Part shown: piece by piece, positions 16,020 through 24,836 of the stretch
Numbering within the stretch: position 1 is the first letter of the stretch
How the letters are laid out: the number at the start of each line of letters is the position of its first letter
Source of the DNA: Gordonia rhizosphera NBRC 16068
GTDB taxonomy: Bacteria; Actinomycetota; Actinomycetes; Mycobacteriales; Mycobacteriaceae
DNA length: 64,000 nt
Assembly (NCBI RefSeq): GCF_000298195.1
Contig: NZ_BAHC01000069.1
Span: 59,716 to 123,715, forward strand
Direction: 5' to 3'
Made by a program: the position numbers and the translations under genes
The notes under the pieces: model-generated
What the model was told of the DNA's origin: nothing
Database searches by the model: none
What the model saw: only the letters and a program-made list of their open reading frames with translations

Positions 16020-17484
16020 GGTTCTTCTCCAGTTCTGGTTGCGGCGCGGCGGCTGACAGATCGGCAAGAAGCTTGCGGCGTATCAGTTTTCCCGTCTCGG
16101 TGCGCGGGAGTTCGGTGGTGATGATGATCGAATCGGGCGTCTTCGACGACCGCAGGCGTTCCTTCACCCAGGCGCGGATCTCCTCGGGATCGCCCTCCCC
16201 GACGACGACGGCGACGAGCCTCTGCCCCCACTCCGGGTCGGGGACGCCGATGACCGCCGCCTCGGTCACCGTTGGGTGCGTGATGAGGACGTCCTCGATC
16301 TCGGCCGGCGCGATGTTCTCACCGCCGCGGATGATCGTGTCGTCGGCGCGGCCCTCGATGTAGAGGAAACCGTCCGCATCGAGGCGCCCGAGATCTCGCG
16401 TCGCGAACCACCCCTCGTCGTCGAGGACACTCCGGCTTCCGTACTCGCCCGAGATCTGGTCTCCGCGCACGAACACGAGACCCTCCTGTCCGGGCTGCAG
16501 CACGGTGCCCTCGGGGTCGCGGATCTCGATGTCGATACCCGGCAGCGCCCGTCCCACCGACCCGAGCCGGGCCCGCACCACGGGATCGGCCGACGTGGCC
16601 GCGGCCCGATGGTCGTCGGGCCCGAGAACGGCGATCGATGACGCGGTCTCGGTCAGCCCGTAGGCGTTGACGAAACCGGTTGTCGGCAGCACGTCGAGCG
16701 CGCGCTCGATCACCGCCCGCGGCGTGCGGGCGCCTCCGTAGGCGAGGGTGGCGAGCGACGGCAGGTCGCCACCCTCCCCGGCGAGCACGTCGACGACGCG
16801 GGCGAGCATCGTCGGGACCAGCATGGCGTGGGTGACCGATTCCGCGCGCACGGTGTCGATCCACTGCCGCGCGTCGAAACCGCTCGCGTACACGATCCGA
16901 CGACCCGTGTACAGGTTCGACATCAGATTCGTCAGACCCGCGATGTGGTAGGGCGGCACGGCCACCAACGCCGCATCCCCCACTGCGGCCGAGGAGAACT
17001 CGAGGGTGTTGAGCACGTAGGCCAACAGGTGCCGGTGCCGCAGAATGGCCGGCTTCGGTTCCGAGGTCGTCCCACTCGTGTAGATCACCACGGCAACGGC
17101 ATCCGGATTCGTCAGGTCGGCGTCCAGGTCGTCGTCGGTAGGGTCCGGGCGATCGTCGAGTCCGGTGATCCATCCGTCGAGATCCTCGGACCGCAGGATG
17201 CGAGCGCCTTCGTGCTTGGCCTCGAGCGCGGCCAGCGCCACGTCGCCGAGCCGATAGTTCAGCGGCACGAACGGGATACCGGCGTAGGCGGCCCCGAACA
17301 GCGCGACCGGATAGGCCAGATGGTTGACACCCTCGTAGAGCACCGCTGCGCAGCCTCGGAAACTGTCGGCGGCCCGGCGCGCCAACTGCTTCAGTTCGGC
17401 CCCCGTCACGGACCGTGCGCCGGAGGTCACGACCAGCCGGTCATCGACGCTTGACGCCATATCAAGAATCATGGTGATGTTCAT
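16012..17484 (-). CDS. Acyl-CoA synthetase (AMP-forming)
   Basis: A 490-aa ANL-superfamily ligase. The AMP motifs are IYTSGTTSEPKPAI (near 134-147), AYGLTETAS, the Asp of GWFATRDLGRLD, the hinge GRADDTIIRGGENI, and the terminal lysine in PRTETGKLIRRKLL. It activates a carboxylic acid to its CoA ester. The ATG at 17484 touches operator site e directly, so the message may be leaderless. Internal ATGs at 17472 and 17460 are alternative starts. It heads the ligase-thiolase-MeaB operon. Confidence 0.85.
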   Translation of the reverse strand: MNITMILDMASSVDDRLVVTSGARSVTGAELKQLARRAADSFRGCAAVLYEGVNHLAYPVALFGAAYAGIPFVPLNYRLGDVALAALEAKHEGARILRSEDLDGWITGLDDRPDPTDDDLDADLTNPDAVAVVIYTSGTTSEPKPAILRHRHLLAYVLNTLEFSSAAVGDAALVAVPPYHIAGLTNLMSNLYTGRRIVYASGFDARQWIDTVRAESVTHAMLVPTMLARVVDVLAGEGGDLPSLATLAYGGARTPRAVIERALDVLPTTGFVNAYGLTETASSIAVLGPDDHRAAATSADPVVRARLGSVGRALPGIDIEIRDPEGTVLQPGQEGLVFVRGDQISGEYGSRSVLDDEGWFATRDLGRLDADGFLYIEGRADDTIIRGGENIAPAEIEDVLITHPTVTEAAVIGVPDPEWGQRLVAVVVGEGDPEEIRAWVKERLRSSKTPDSIIITTELPRTETGKLIRRKLLADLSAAAPQPELEKNHA

Positions 17485-17499
17485 GAGAACATTATTCTC
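17485..17499. promoter_or_regulatory. Regulon operator site e (GAGAAC-ATT-ATTCTC)
   Basis: 15-bp inverted repeat in the 52-bp divergent gap between the ligase (minus) and the SDR operon (plus). It abuts the ligase ATG and lies 37 bp before the SDR start. Such a short gap means a bound dimer would block both promoters. Confidence 0.75.
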
Positions 17500-17536
17500 T
17501 CAGAGAGAGAGTCGGAGTTGCAAGGAGGGATTGCGA

Positions 17537-18298
17537 ATGGAGATCGCAGGAAGTTCGGCAGTCGTCGTCGGCGGTGCCGGAGGGTTGGGCGAGGCGACCG
17601 TCCGTCGACTACACGCGGCCGGCGCACACGTGGTGGTGGCCGATCTGGCGGACGAGAAGGGCAAGGAGCTCGAGGCCGAGCTCGGAGTGCATTACGTGCG
17701 CACGGATGCGACCAATGCCGATGACGTCAACGCCGCGATCGCCGAGGCCGAGGAGAAGGGCCCGTTCCGCATCTCGGTGGACACCCATGGCGGCCCGGCG
17801 TCGGGTGGTCGGCTCGTCGGAAAGGACGGCAGCCCACTGGATCTGGATGGCTTCCGCACCACCATCGAGGTCTATCTGACCGGTGTCTTCAACGTCATGC
17901 GGCTCGCCGCAGCGGCGATGGGGCGCCAAGAGGCCGGCGATTCGGGCCGAGGGGTGATCGTCAACACCGCTTCGATCGCCGCCTACGAGGGTCAGATCGG
18001 CCAGCTGCCCTACGCGGCGGCCAAGGGCGGTGTCGTCAGCATGACACTCGTGGCCGCACGTGACCTCTCGCCGTTGGGGATTCGGGTGGTGACGATCGCC
18101 CCGGGCACCTTCAACACCCCGGCCTACGGCAAGCACGCCGATCAGCTCGAAGAGTACTGGGGCAAGCAGGTTCCGTGGCCGCGCCGCATGGGACAGTCGC
18201 CGGAGTACGCGGCTCTGGTGGAACACATCTGTGCCAACGACTACCTCAACGGTGAAGTGATCCGCCTCGACGGTGCGCTCCGTTTCCCACCGAGGTGA
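17537..18298 (+). CDS. Short-chain dehydrogenase, 3-hydroxyacyl-CoA dehydrogenase type 2-like
   Basis: A 253-aa SDR. The cofactor motif is VVGGAGGLGEATV (10-22), followed by an Asp-containing VVVADLADEKG that suggests NAD preference, then NTASIAAYEGQIGQ and the catalytic YAAAKGG. Architecture and C-terminus (NGEVIRLDGALRFPPR) match the HSD17B10/HADH2 class, which oxidises 3-hydroxyacyl-CoAs and hydroxysteroids. AAGGAGGG lies 8 bases before the ATG. Its stop overlaps the next SDR start (GTGA). Confidence 0.85.
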   Translation: MEIAGSSAVVVGGAGGLGEATVRRLHAAGAHVVVADLADEKGKELEAELGVHYVRTDATNADDVNAAIAEAEEKGPFRISVDTHGGPASGGRLVGKDGSPLDLDGFRTTIEVYLTGVFNVMRLAAAAMGRQEAGDSGRGVIVNTASIAAYEGQIGQLPYAAAKGGVVSMTLVAARDLSPLGIRVVTIAPGTFNTPAYGKHADQLEEYWGKQVPWPRRMGQSPEYAALVEHICANDYLNGEVIRLDGALRFPPR

Positions 18299-19050
18299 CC
18301 GGCCCGCTCGCCGGACAGGTCGCGTTCGTCGCCGGTGCCAGCCGCGGGATCGGGGCGGCCATCGCCGTCGCCCTCTCCGAGGCCGGTGCCGCGGTCGCGG
18401 TGGCGGCTCGGACCGACACCGAATCCCGGGTTCCGGGAACCATTCACACCGTCGCCGACGCCATCAACGCCGACGGCGGGACCGCCCTCCCGGTGATCTG
18501 CGATGTCACGGATGAGGAGTCCGTCACGACCGCTACGGACCGGGTCGCCCGGGAACTCGGTGGCATCGACATCGCGGTCGCGAACGCCGGCGTCCTGTGG
18601 CTCGGCCCGGTGGAGACGACCCCACAGAAGCGATGGCAACTCTGTCTCGACGTGAACCTCACCGGCACCTTCCTGGTGACCAAACACGTCATCGGCCACC
18701 TCCGCGCTCGCGGTGGCGGCTCACTCATCGCGGTGACCACCACCGGCGTCGGCATGATCGAGCGTGGGTCCAATGCCTACTGGGTGTCCAAGGCCGCGGT
18801 CGAACGGCTCTATCTCGGCCTGGCACACGACCTTCGCGGCGACGACATCGCGGTGAACTGCCTGAGTCCGTCACGTGTGGTGCTCACCGAGGGCTGGCAG
18901 GCGGCTGGTGGCGGACGTGAGATCCCGCCGGAGATGGTCGAACCCCCGGAAACCATGGGTCGTGCGGCCGTCCGGCCGGCAGCGCAGCGGTCCGACGGCA
19001 TCAGCGGAACCGTCCAGCGCTCCGAACAGCTGGTCGCGCACACGACCTGA
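18295..19050 (+). CDS. Short-chain dehydrogenase/reductase
   Basis: A 251-aa classical SDR with FVAGASRGIGAAIAVAL (10-26), the active-site segment VTTTGVGMIERGSNAYWVSKAAVER (Tyr-x3-Lys: YWVSK), and a divergent C-terminal third. The Ser of the catalytic triad is replaced in the VTTTGVG segment, where Thr residues occupy the usual Ser position; this is worth noting but may still be functional. GTG start in a GTGA overlap with the first SDR. It ends before a hairpin that faces the convergent crotonase gene. Confidence 0.8.
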   Translation: MTGPLAGQVAFVAGASRGIGAAIAVALSEAGAAVAVAARTDTESRVPGTIHTVADAINADGGTALPVICDVTDEESVTTATDRVARELGGIDIAVANAGVLWLGPVETTPQKRWQLCLDVNLTGTFLVTKHVIGHLRARGGGSLIAVTTTGVGMIERGSNAYWVSKAAVERLYLGLAHDLRGDDIAVNCLSPSRVVLTEGWQAAGGGREIPPEMVEPPETMGRAAVRPAAQRSDGISGTVQRSEQLVAHTT

Positions 19051-19060
19051 TCGGACACGC

Positions 19061-19092
19061 GCCGCCTGGCCGTCAGAGGTGGACCAGGCGGC
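19061..19092. terminator. Bidirectional hairpin between convergent operons
   Basis: Perfect 9-bp stem, GCCGCCTGG (19061-19069) with CCAGGCGGC (19084-19092), around a 14-base loop. It lies between the SDR stop at 19050 and the crotonase stop at 19114. Confidence 0.6.
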
Positions 19093-19113
19093 ACCACACC
19101 CGGGTGCGCCGCC

Positions 19114-19881
19114 TCAGCTCTTCGGCGCGGTCAAACGATCGATCGTGGCGCGGAAGTCGTCGGTCTGGAACGACAGCTCCTCGGCCATGTTCGCGTAGTC
19201 CAGGCTGGCCAGCACCGCCCGTTCGAGGTGGATGTTCAGCATCCGCTTCGTGGACTCGACCGCCTGCTGCGGCAGCTCCATCATCTTCTTCGCGCACGAC
19301 GTCGCCTCGCTGAGCGGATCGTCGACGACGTGATTGGCCAGGCCCAGCGCCACGGCCCGCTCGGCCGTGATCCGGGTGCCGGTGAGCGCGAACTCCTTGG
19401 CCTGCAGCAGACTGATCTGCAGCGGCCAGGTGAGGGGTCCACCGTCGGCGGCGACGAGCCCGACCTGCACGTGCGGATCGGCCAGGTAAGCGGCAGGACT
19501 CATGTACACCACGTCGCTGAGCGCAACCAGACTGCATCCGAGGCCGACCGCCGGCCCGTTGACCGCCGCGATCACCGGAACCCGGCACCGCGCCATACCC
19601 AGCACGAGTTCACGTCCATGACGAATCGTCTTGGCGCGCAGAGCCGGATCGGCGCCGAGCTCCTTCAGATACGTGAAGTCGCCGCCCGCCGAGAACGCCT
19701 TGCCGTGCCCGGTCAGGACCGCAGCGCGGGCCTGGAGATCCTCGCTCAGCCGGGTCCACAGCTCGGCCAGCCCGGAATGCAGCGCATCGTTGACCGCGTT
19801 CAGGGCGTCGGGCCGATTCAGCGAGATGATCCGCAGCGCCCCTTCCTCGGTGACCTCGATCTCGTCCGGCATGCCGTACAT
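19114..19881 (-). CDS. Enoyl-CoA hydratase/isomerase (crotonase)
   Basis: A 255-aa crotonase with GHGKAFSAGGDFTYL (59-73), NGPAVGLGCSLVAL (107-120), and HVQVGLVAADGG where catalytic Glu residues usually sit. The position of the second acid reads D-G-G, as in isomerase-like or ring-hydrolysing branches. Last gene of a four-gene minus operon (ligase, ACAD, ACAD, crotonase). The ATG at 19881 is one base after the ACAD stop. Confidence 0.8.
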   Translation of the reverse strand: MYGMPDEIEVTEEGALRIISLNRPDALNAVNDALHSGLAELWTRLSEDLQARAAVLTGHGKAFSAGGDFTYLKELGADPALRAKTIRHGRELVLGMARCRVPVIAAVNGPAVGLGCSLVALSDVVYMSPAAYLADPHVQVGLVAADGGPLTWPLQISLLQAKEFALTGTRITAERAVALGLANHVVDDPLSEATSCAKKMMELPQQAVESTKRMLNIHLERAVLASLDYANMAEELSFQTDDFRATIDRLTAPKS

Positions 19882-19882
19882 G

Positions 19883-20968
19883 TCACACTCCCAACCCGAG
19901 CAGTCTCGACGCGATGATGTTCTTCTGGATCTGTGAGGTGCCGCCCATGACGCTCTGCGCGCGGCTGTACAGATAGGAACCGAAGAGTTCCGGATCGGTG
20001 GTACCGCCGACGGACAGGGCGGCGTGGCCGACCGACTGGTCGACCCATGTCATCAGCAGCTTGTCCAGCGATCCCTCCGAGGTGTGCGACACCCCGTCGA
20101 GCTGTTCGGACAGCCTGCGGCGGACGTGGAGCCGCAGCATCTCCGTCTGGACGGCGGCCCACGCGATGTCGTCCGAGTACTCGCCCGACCGTGCGGCCAG
20201 TTGGCGCACCAGCTTTCCGTACCGCGCGACATATCCCAGGGTGGACGGTTCGCGTTCGTGGCCGACCACCGTCATCGCCAGGGCCCACCCCTCGCCCGGG
20301 GACCCGATCATCTGGTTCGCGGGTACCCGGGCGCCGTCGAAGAGCACCTGCCCGAACTCGGTGGTGATGCCGCTGATCATCTTCAACGGCCGCTGCTGCA
20401 CACCGTCCTGGTGCATGGAGATGATGAACGCCGAGATCCCACGATGACGTGGCGCATCCGGGTCCGTGCGAGCCAGGAGCAGACACCAGTCCGCGACATC
20501 GGAGTAGCTCGTCCAGATCTTGTGGCCGTTGATCACATAGTCGTCGCCGTCGAGGGTGGCGGTGGTACGCAGGGAGGCCAGGTCGGAGCCCGCACCCGGT
20601 TCGGAGAAGCCCTGGCACCAGCGTTCCGTGCCGTTGATCATGCCGGGCAGGAACCGTTGCTGCAGTTCGGTACTCGCGTGACGTCCCAGCCCGTGCAGGA
20701 GGTATCCGAGACTCGGCCGCGGCGGCGCCCCGGCGCGGGCGAGTTCCTCGTCGAGGATCACATCGTAGACGGGCGGGAGATCCTGTCCGCCGAACTCCTT
20801 CGGCCAGGAGAGCCCGAAGAAGCCCGCCCCGTATAGGGCCTGATGCCATTCGCCCTGGCGCGCCCAGTACTCGTCGCCCGATGTCGGGAAATCGCCGGCG
20901 GTGTCGGCCAGCCACGCCCGCAGACGATCGCGGAATGCGGCCTCCTCGGTTGAGTCACGATAGTCCAA
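19883..20968 (-). CDS. Acyl-CoA dehydrogenase, FAD-binding partner (pair 3)
   Basis: A 361-aa ACAD with RWCQGFSEPGAGSDLASLRT near 117-136, VINGHKIWTSYSDVADW near 146-162, and the terminal MGGTSQIQKNIIASRLLGLGV. TTG start with AGGAG 7 bases upstream, inside the end of the preceding ACAD (14-bp overlap). It is part of the third unequal ACAD pair. The alpha2beta2 architecture is inferred from the FadE28/29 precedent. Confidence 0.85.
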   Translation of the reverse strand: MDYRDSTEEAAFRDRLRAWLADTAGDFPTSGDEYWARQGEWHQALYGAGFFGLSWPKEFGGQDLPPVYDVILDEELARAGAPPRPSLGYLLHGLGRHASTELQQRFLPGMINGTERWCQGFSEPGAGSDLASLRTTATLDGDDYVINGHKIWTSYSDVADWCLLLARTDPDAPRHRGISAFIISMHQDGVQQRPLKMISGITTEFGQVLFDGARVPANQMIGSPGEGWALAMTVVGHEREPSTLGYVARYGKLVRQLAARSGEYSDDIAWAAVQTEMLRLHVRRRLSEQLDGVSHTSEGSLDKLLMTWVDQSVGHAALSVGGTTDPELFGSYLYSRAQSVMGGTSQIQKNIIASRLLGLGV

Positions 20969-21860
20969 TGTTGATCTCCTTCAGGCTCACCGGGAACGTT
21001 TCGGTCGACACCAAGACCCGCCGGAGGAACACGTGCGCCAGACACTCCCAGGTGTTCCCGATTCCGCCGTGTACCTGAATCACGTTCTCGCAGACGGTGA
21101 GTGCAATACGCGACGCGTAGACCTTGGCCATTCTCGCCGCGTTCTCGGCGACGTCGGGCTCCTCCTCGTCGACGGCCCAGGCCGCATACCGCACGATGCT
21201 CGTGGCCCCTTCGAGCAGTGCGAGGTTTTCGGCGAGCAGGTGGCCGATCGCCTGGTAGGAACCGATGGTCTTGCCGTATTGCTCGCGGATCTTCGCGTAG
21301 TCACAGGCCAATGCCTGCGCGCCACGCGCGGCGCCCAGGATGTCGGCGGCCGTGGTGACGAGGGCGAGCACAACCCAACGCCGCGCCGCCGATTCCGACA
21401 ACGACCCGAGCGGTGTCTCATCAAGCATCGCAACCTGTTTCGATACCCGAGTGAGGTCCGACGACATGCTGACGACGTCGGCCGGGCCGGTGCGGACCTC
21501 CACCCCGTCGAGCGCGACGACGCGTTCACAGCCGTCGGCGTCGGGGGCGACACCATCGATCGACACGGTCGCCGGCCCGGTGTCGCCGAGATGGCGCAAC
21601 AGGTCATCGGCCAGGATCGGCCCCAGAAAGGCCGCGTCCACCAGGCCTCGTCCGAACTCCTCGGCGACGATCGCGACCTCCACACCGGAGGCCCCGTCGG
21701 AGCGGAGATGTCGCCACCCCGTCCGGTCGAGCGCGGCACGCAACCGGTCGTGTCGCGCGGCGTCGTCGAGGTCCGCGACCGATCCCGGGCCGAGGTCGTC
21801 CGCCAGCTTGGCAGCTGCATCACGCAACTGTGCCTGTTCAGTGGTCAGCCGTACATCCAT
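20955..21860 (-). CDS. Acyl-CoA dehydrogenase-like beta partner (pair 3)
   Basis: A 301-aa ACAD homologue, recognisable mainly in its C-terminal half (KIREQYGKTIGSYQAIGHLLAEN near 190-212, and VHGGIGNTWECLAHVFLRR near 265-283). The N-terminal half is shortened. It follows the ligase gene with a 23-bp overlap; the ATG has AAGGAG just upstream. Together with the next gene it should form one oxidising enzyme for the CoA ester made by the ligase. Confidence 0.8.
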   Translation of the reverse strand: MDVRLTTEQAQLRDAAAKLADDLGPGSVADLDDAARHDRLRAALDRTGWRHLRSDGASGVEVAIVAEEFGRGLVDAAFLGPILADDLLRHLGDTGPATVSIDGVAPDADGCERVVALDGVEVRTGPADVVSMSSDLTRVSKQVAMLDETPLGSLSESAARRWVVLALVTTAADILGAARGAQALACDYAKIREQYGKTIGSYQAIGHLLAENLALLEGATSIVRYAAWAVDEEEPDVAENAARMAKVYASRIALTVCENVIQVHGGIGNTWECLAHVFLRRVLVSTETFPVSLKEINIGLS

Positions 21861-23253
21861 AGCTCTCCTTCAACACTCTGCGCAGCACCTTTCCCGAAGG
21901 GAGACGGGGTATCTCGTCAACCACCCTGATCTCCCGCGGTCTCTTGTACGAGGCGAGTTCGGTGACGACGGCAGCGATGAGGTCATCGTCGGTGACCGGC
22001 TCGGCAAGGGCGACCGCGGCGACGATGCGTTCGCCGTCGATATCGTCGGGTACCCCGAAGACTGCGCAGTCCGCGATGGCGGGATGTCCGTGCAGGACCG
22101 ACTCGACCTCCGCGGGCGCCACCTGGAAGCCGCGGACCTTGATCATCTCCTTGGATCGGTCGGTGATGCGAATCCACCCGTCGGCATCGAGGACTCCGAC
22201 ATCGCCCGTGCGATACCACCCGTCCTCGAAGGCCGTCGCATTCGCCTCCTCCGGGAGGTACCCGGTCATCACCGACGGTGATCTGACCTGGATCTCGCCC
22301 GGGACTCCAGGGTCCACCGGTGTTCGGCCGTCGAGATCCACGACGCGGATCTCGACCCCCGGCACCGCCTTACCGACGCTGTCGAGTCGTGCTCCGTCGA
22401 TCGGATTGCAGGCGATCACCGGCACCTCGCTGGCCCCGTACGCGGGCACCCATCCGACCCCGGTCCGCCGGGTGACGGTGTCGGCCACGCTCCGCGTCAC
22501 CGGCGTCGCACCCCACATGATGTAACGCAACGACGACAGATCGAACGACTCCAGCCGGGGATGGGACGCGATGGCCAGCGCTATCGGCGCGACCGCCATC
22601 TCGACGGTGATCCGGTCCTCTTCGATGCGGCGGAGCATGCGGTCGAGGTCAAAGCGGGCTTCCAGGCGAATCCACGCCCCCGCGCGCATCGCGGTGACGA
22701 TGTTCAGCAGGCCCAGGATGTGCGACGGTGGTGTCACCACCTGGATCCGGTCCGACGGCCCGAGTCCCAACGCGACACGCCAGTGGTCGACAGCCACGGC
22801 GAAGGACCGATGAGAGTGCCTGACGGCCTTCGGCATTCCGGTGGTTCCCGAGCTGAAGACGAGCACGGCATCGGCGTCTTGGTCGATCGGTCTCCTGGCG
22901 GAGTCCGGCGCCGCGCAGGGCACGATCGGGTCGTCGAGACTCACCATCGGCATCAGGTTTGACAGCACCGGGCTGTCCCCGACGGCGGCCAGAGCGCCGG
23001 AGACCGACAGCGCGTGGCGAACCTCGGCGGACTTCCAGGCCGGACTGATCAGCACGGCCGAAGCACCGAGCTGCCAGATCGCCATGACGGCGACGACGAA
23101 CTCGGGCCGATTCGACGACATCAGCGCGACCCGGGTACCCGGACCCACACCGCGCGCGGAGAGCACCGCGGCCAGCCCGTTGGTGAGCAGATCGATCTCG
23201 GACCGCGTGTACTCGCGGTCGTCGAACACCAGCACAACGGGATCGGCCACCAT
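21838..23253 (-). CDS. Acyl-CoA synthetase (AMP-forming)
   Basis: A 471-aa ANL ligase: VFSSGTTGMPKAVRHSH near 132-148, AYGASEVPV, GWYRTGDVGVLD, RSKEMIKVRGFQVAP, and PRLPSGKVLRRVLK with the catalytic Lys. The segment MIKVRGFQVAP is typical of 4-coumarate:CoA ligase and FadD-like enzymes. It heads the operon behind operator site f and is the second ligase in the locus, so two free acids probably enter or re-enter the pathway. Substrate unknown. Confidence 0.85.
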   Translation of the reverse strand: MVADPVVLVFDDREYTRSEIDLLTNGLAAVLSARGVGPGTRVALMSSNRPEFVVAVMAIWQLGASAVLISPAWKSAEVRHALSVSGALAAVGDSPVLSNLMPMVSLDDPIVPCAAPDSARRPIDQDADAVLVFSSGTTGMPKAVRHSHRSFAVAVDHWRVALGLGPSDRIQVVTPPSHILGLLNIVTAMRAGAWIRLEARFDLDRMLRRIEEDRITVEMAVAPIALAIASHPRLESFDLSSLRYIMWGATPVTRSVADTVTRRTGVGWVPAYGASEVPVIACNPIDGARLDSVGKAVPGVEIRVVDLDGRTPVDPGVPGEIQVRSPSVMTGYLPEEANATAFEDGWYRTGDVGVLDADGWIRITDRSKEMIKVRGFQVAPAEVESVLHGHPAIADCAVFGVPDDIDGERIVAAVALAEPVTDDDLIAAVVTELASYKRPREIRVVDEIPRLPSGKVLRRVLKESYGCTADH

Positions 23254-23303
23254 GTCACCTCGCTCTGCTCCGCCGACACTTGAGAAGTTCGACCATCCAA
23301 TGA

Positions 23304-23318
23304 GAGAATATAATTCTC
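23304..23318. promoter_or_regulatory. Regulon operator site f (GAGAAT-ATA-ATTCTC)
   Basis: Perfect inverted repeat, extended to AGAGAATATAATTCTCT (17 bp). It lies in the 119-bp divergent gap between the ligase operon (minus) and the reductase operon (plus). Confidence 0.8.
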
Positions 23319-23372
23319 TTGCAGATAGAATTGCAATGTCGGAGACCTGACCAGCACGAAAGGAAACGAACC

Positions 23373-24413
23373 GTGGCCAGACCCCCGCTGTTCCAGCGAG
23401 CGACCGTGACCCGGGTCGTGAAGGAGACCGACGACGCGCGGACGTTCACCCTCGAGCCCGAGGGCGGCCCCCTCACCTACCAGGCCGGCCAGTTCTGCAC
23501 CTTCCGCGTCACCGTCGACGGCGAGGTGTTCTACCGCTCGTATTCGATGTCCAGTGCACCGGAGGTCGATTCCGAACTCACCACCACCGTCAAACGGGTC
23601 GAGGGCGGCACGGTCTCGAACTGGATCCTCGATAACGTCGCCGAAGGCGACGTCCTGGAGATGACGCGCGCGGCCGGGACGTTCTGCCTGCATCCCACCG
23701 AAGTCCCGCTGCTCGGGTTCAGCGGCGGAAGCGGCATCACGCCCGTGCTGTCACTGACCAAGAGCGCGCTGGCCACCACGGACCGACAGATCCGCCTACT
23801 CTGCGCCGACCGCGACCGGGAGTCGATCATCTTCGACACCGCGATGGCCGACCTGGTGAAGGCGTACCCCGGACGGCTCACCGTGGTGCGCAGTCTCGAC
23901 GACGAGAACGGATATCTCACCGAGGCCGCGATCCGCGACTTCGTCGGCGACGACACCGGTGCGGACAGCTACATCTGCGGCCCCGAGCCGTTCATGGCTC
24001 TCGTCGAATCGGTGCTGACCGGAGCCGGAAACATCTTCGTCGAACGATTCGGGACGACGGCACCGATCCCCGGCTCCGACGACGCGGACTCCGAAACATC
24101 CTCCGCATCAGACGGACCCGGGGAGGCGGTCGAGGATTCTGGCACCCTAACGATCAAACTGGGCCGCAAGAAGATCACCGTCCCGCGTAAGCCAGGCGAG
24201 ACGATTCTCGAGTCCGCCCGACGTGGCGGCCTGAAACCACCGTTCTCCTGTGAGGCCGGCAACTGCGCCACCTGCATGGCGCGCCTCGACGAGGGCACCG
24301 CCACCATGCGGGTCAACGACGCGCTGGAGGACGACGAGGTCGACGACGGTTATGTGCTCACCTGCCAAGCCGTCCCGGACACCGCTAACACGGTCGTGGA
24401 CTACGAGGACTGA
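23373..24413 (+). CDS. KshB-like oxygenase reductase (FAD, NAD, plant-type [2Fe-2S])
   Basis: A 346-aa electron-transfer protein. The N-terminal FAD domain has YRSYSMSSAP, the NAD domain has GFSGGSGITPVLSL and YICGPEPFM, an acidic Ser/Asp linker lies near 225-250, and the C-terminal ferredoxin has CEAGNCATCMARL and a distant Cys (TCQAV). This order matches KshB and HmpX-type reductases that serve Rieske oxygenases. GTG start with AAAGGA upstream. It is the only reductase in the locus and carries the shared operator, so it is the likely partner of the Rieske subunit at 3195; it might also serve KshA. Confidence 0.85.
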   Translation: MARPPLFQRATVTRVVKETDDARTFTLEPEGGPLTYQAGQFCTFRVTVDGEVFYRSYSMSSAPEVDSELTTTVKRVEGGTVSNWILDNVAEGDVLEMTRAAGTFCLHPTEVPLLGFSGGSGITPVLSLTKSALATTDRQIRLLCADRDRESIIFDTAMADLVKAYPGRLTVVRSLDDENGYLTEAAIRDFVGDDTGADSYICGPEPFMALVESVLTGAGNIFVERFGTTAPIPGSDDADSETSSASDGPGEAVEDSGTLTIKLGRKKITVPRKPGETILESARRGGLKPPFSCEAGNCATCMARLDEGTATMRVNDALEDDEVDDGYVLTCQAVPDTANTVVDYED

Positions 24414-24465
24414 ACAGCCCCCCAGTTGTGGCTTCGCCACACCAACAAGGAAGAAGGAGATACCG

Positions 24466-24780
24466 ATGCCCAAAGGCGTCCTGCTCGTCGAGAGCCGGCC
24501 GAGCTCACCCGATCGCCTCGACGAGTTCAACAAGTGGTACGAGGAGGTCCATATCCCCGAAGTCCTCGCACTCGAGGGCTTCGTGTCGGCACGCCGGCTC
24601 CGGCCACTCGACGGTGACGGGCCCATCGTGACGATCTACGACGTCGACGGTGAGGACCTCGGCGCAGTCGCAAGCGGCCTGTCCTCGGCGGCCCGCAATG
24701 GCGCGTTCACGTGGTCCGACAGCATGCAGATGGATCCGCCGCCGGCGATGCGTTTCCTCGAGGAGACTCCAGAGCGCTGA
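24466..24780 (+). CDS. Small dimeric alpha/beta-barrel protein (EthD/DUF4286-like)
   Basis: A 104-aa protein with LVESRPSSPDRLDEFNKWYEEVHIPEVL at its start, the typical WYxxxHxPE signature of ferredoxin-like dimeric barrel proteins. Members include EthD-like, monooxygenase-like and isomerase accessory proteins. AGAAGGAGATACC precedes the ATG. It lies 52 bases after the reductase gene and ends just before a strong terminator. A direct role in the oxygenase reaction is possible; no catalytic residues can be named. Confidence 0.7.
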   Translation: MPKGVLLVESRPSSPDRLDEFNKWYEEVHIPEVLALEGFVSARRLRPLDGDGPIVTIYDVDGEDLGAVASGLSSAARNGAFTWSDSMQMDPPPAMRFLEETPER

Positions 24781-24785
24781 ATCCG

Positions 24786-24834
24786 TCTCGCCGGCATGCC
24801 GATCCACCCCTCGTGGATCGGCATGTCAGCGAGA
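24786..24834. terminator. Strong bidirectional terminator hairpin
   Basis: Perfect 13-bp stem (24795-24807 with 24813-24825) around a CCCTC loop. An outer 6-bp stem (TCTCGC 24786-24791 with GCGAGA 24829-24834) is separated by a 3/3 internal loop. It lies between convergent operons ending at 24780 and 24837. Confidence 0.8.
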
Positions 24835-24836
24835 GG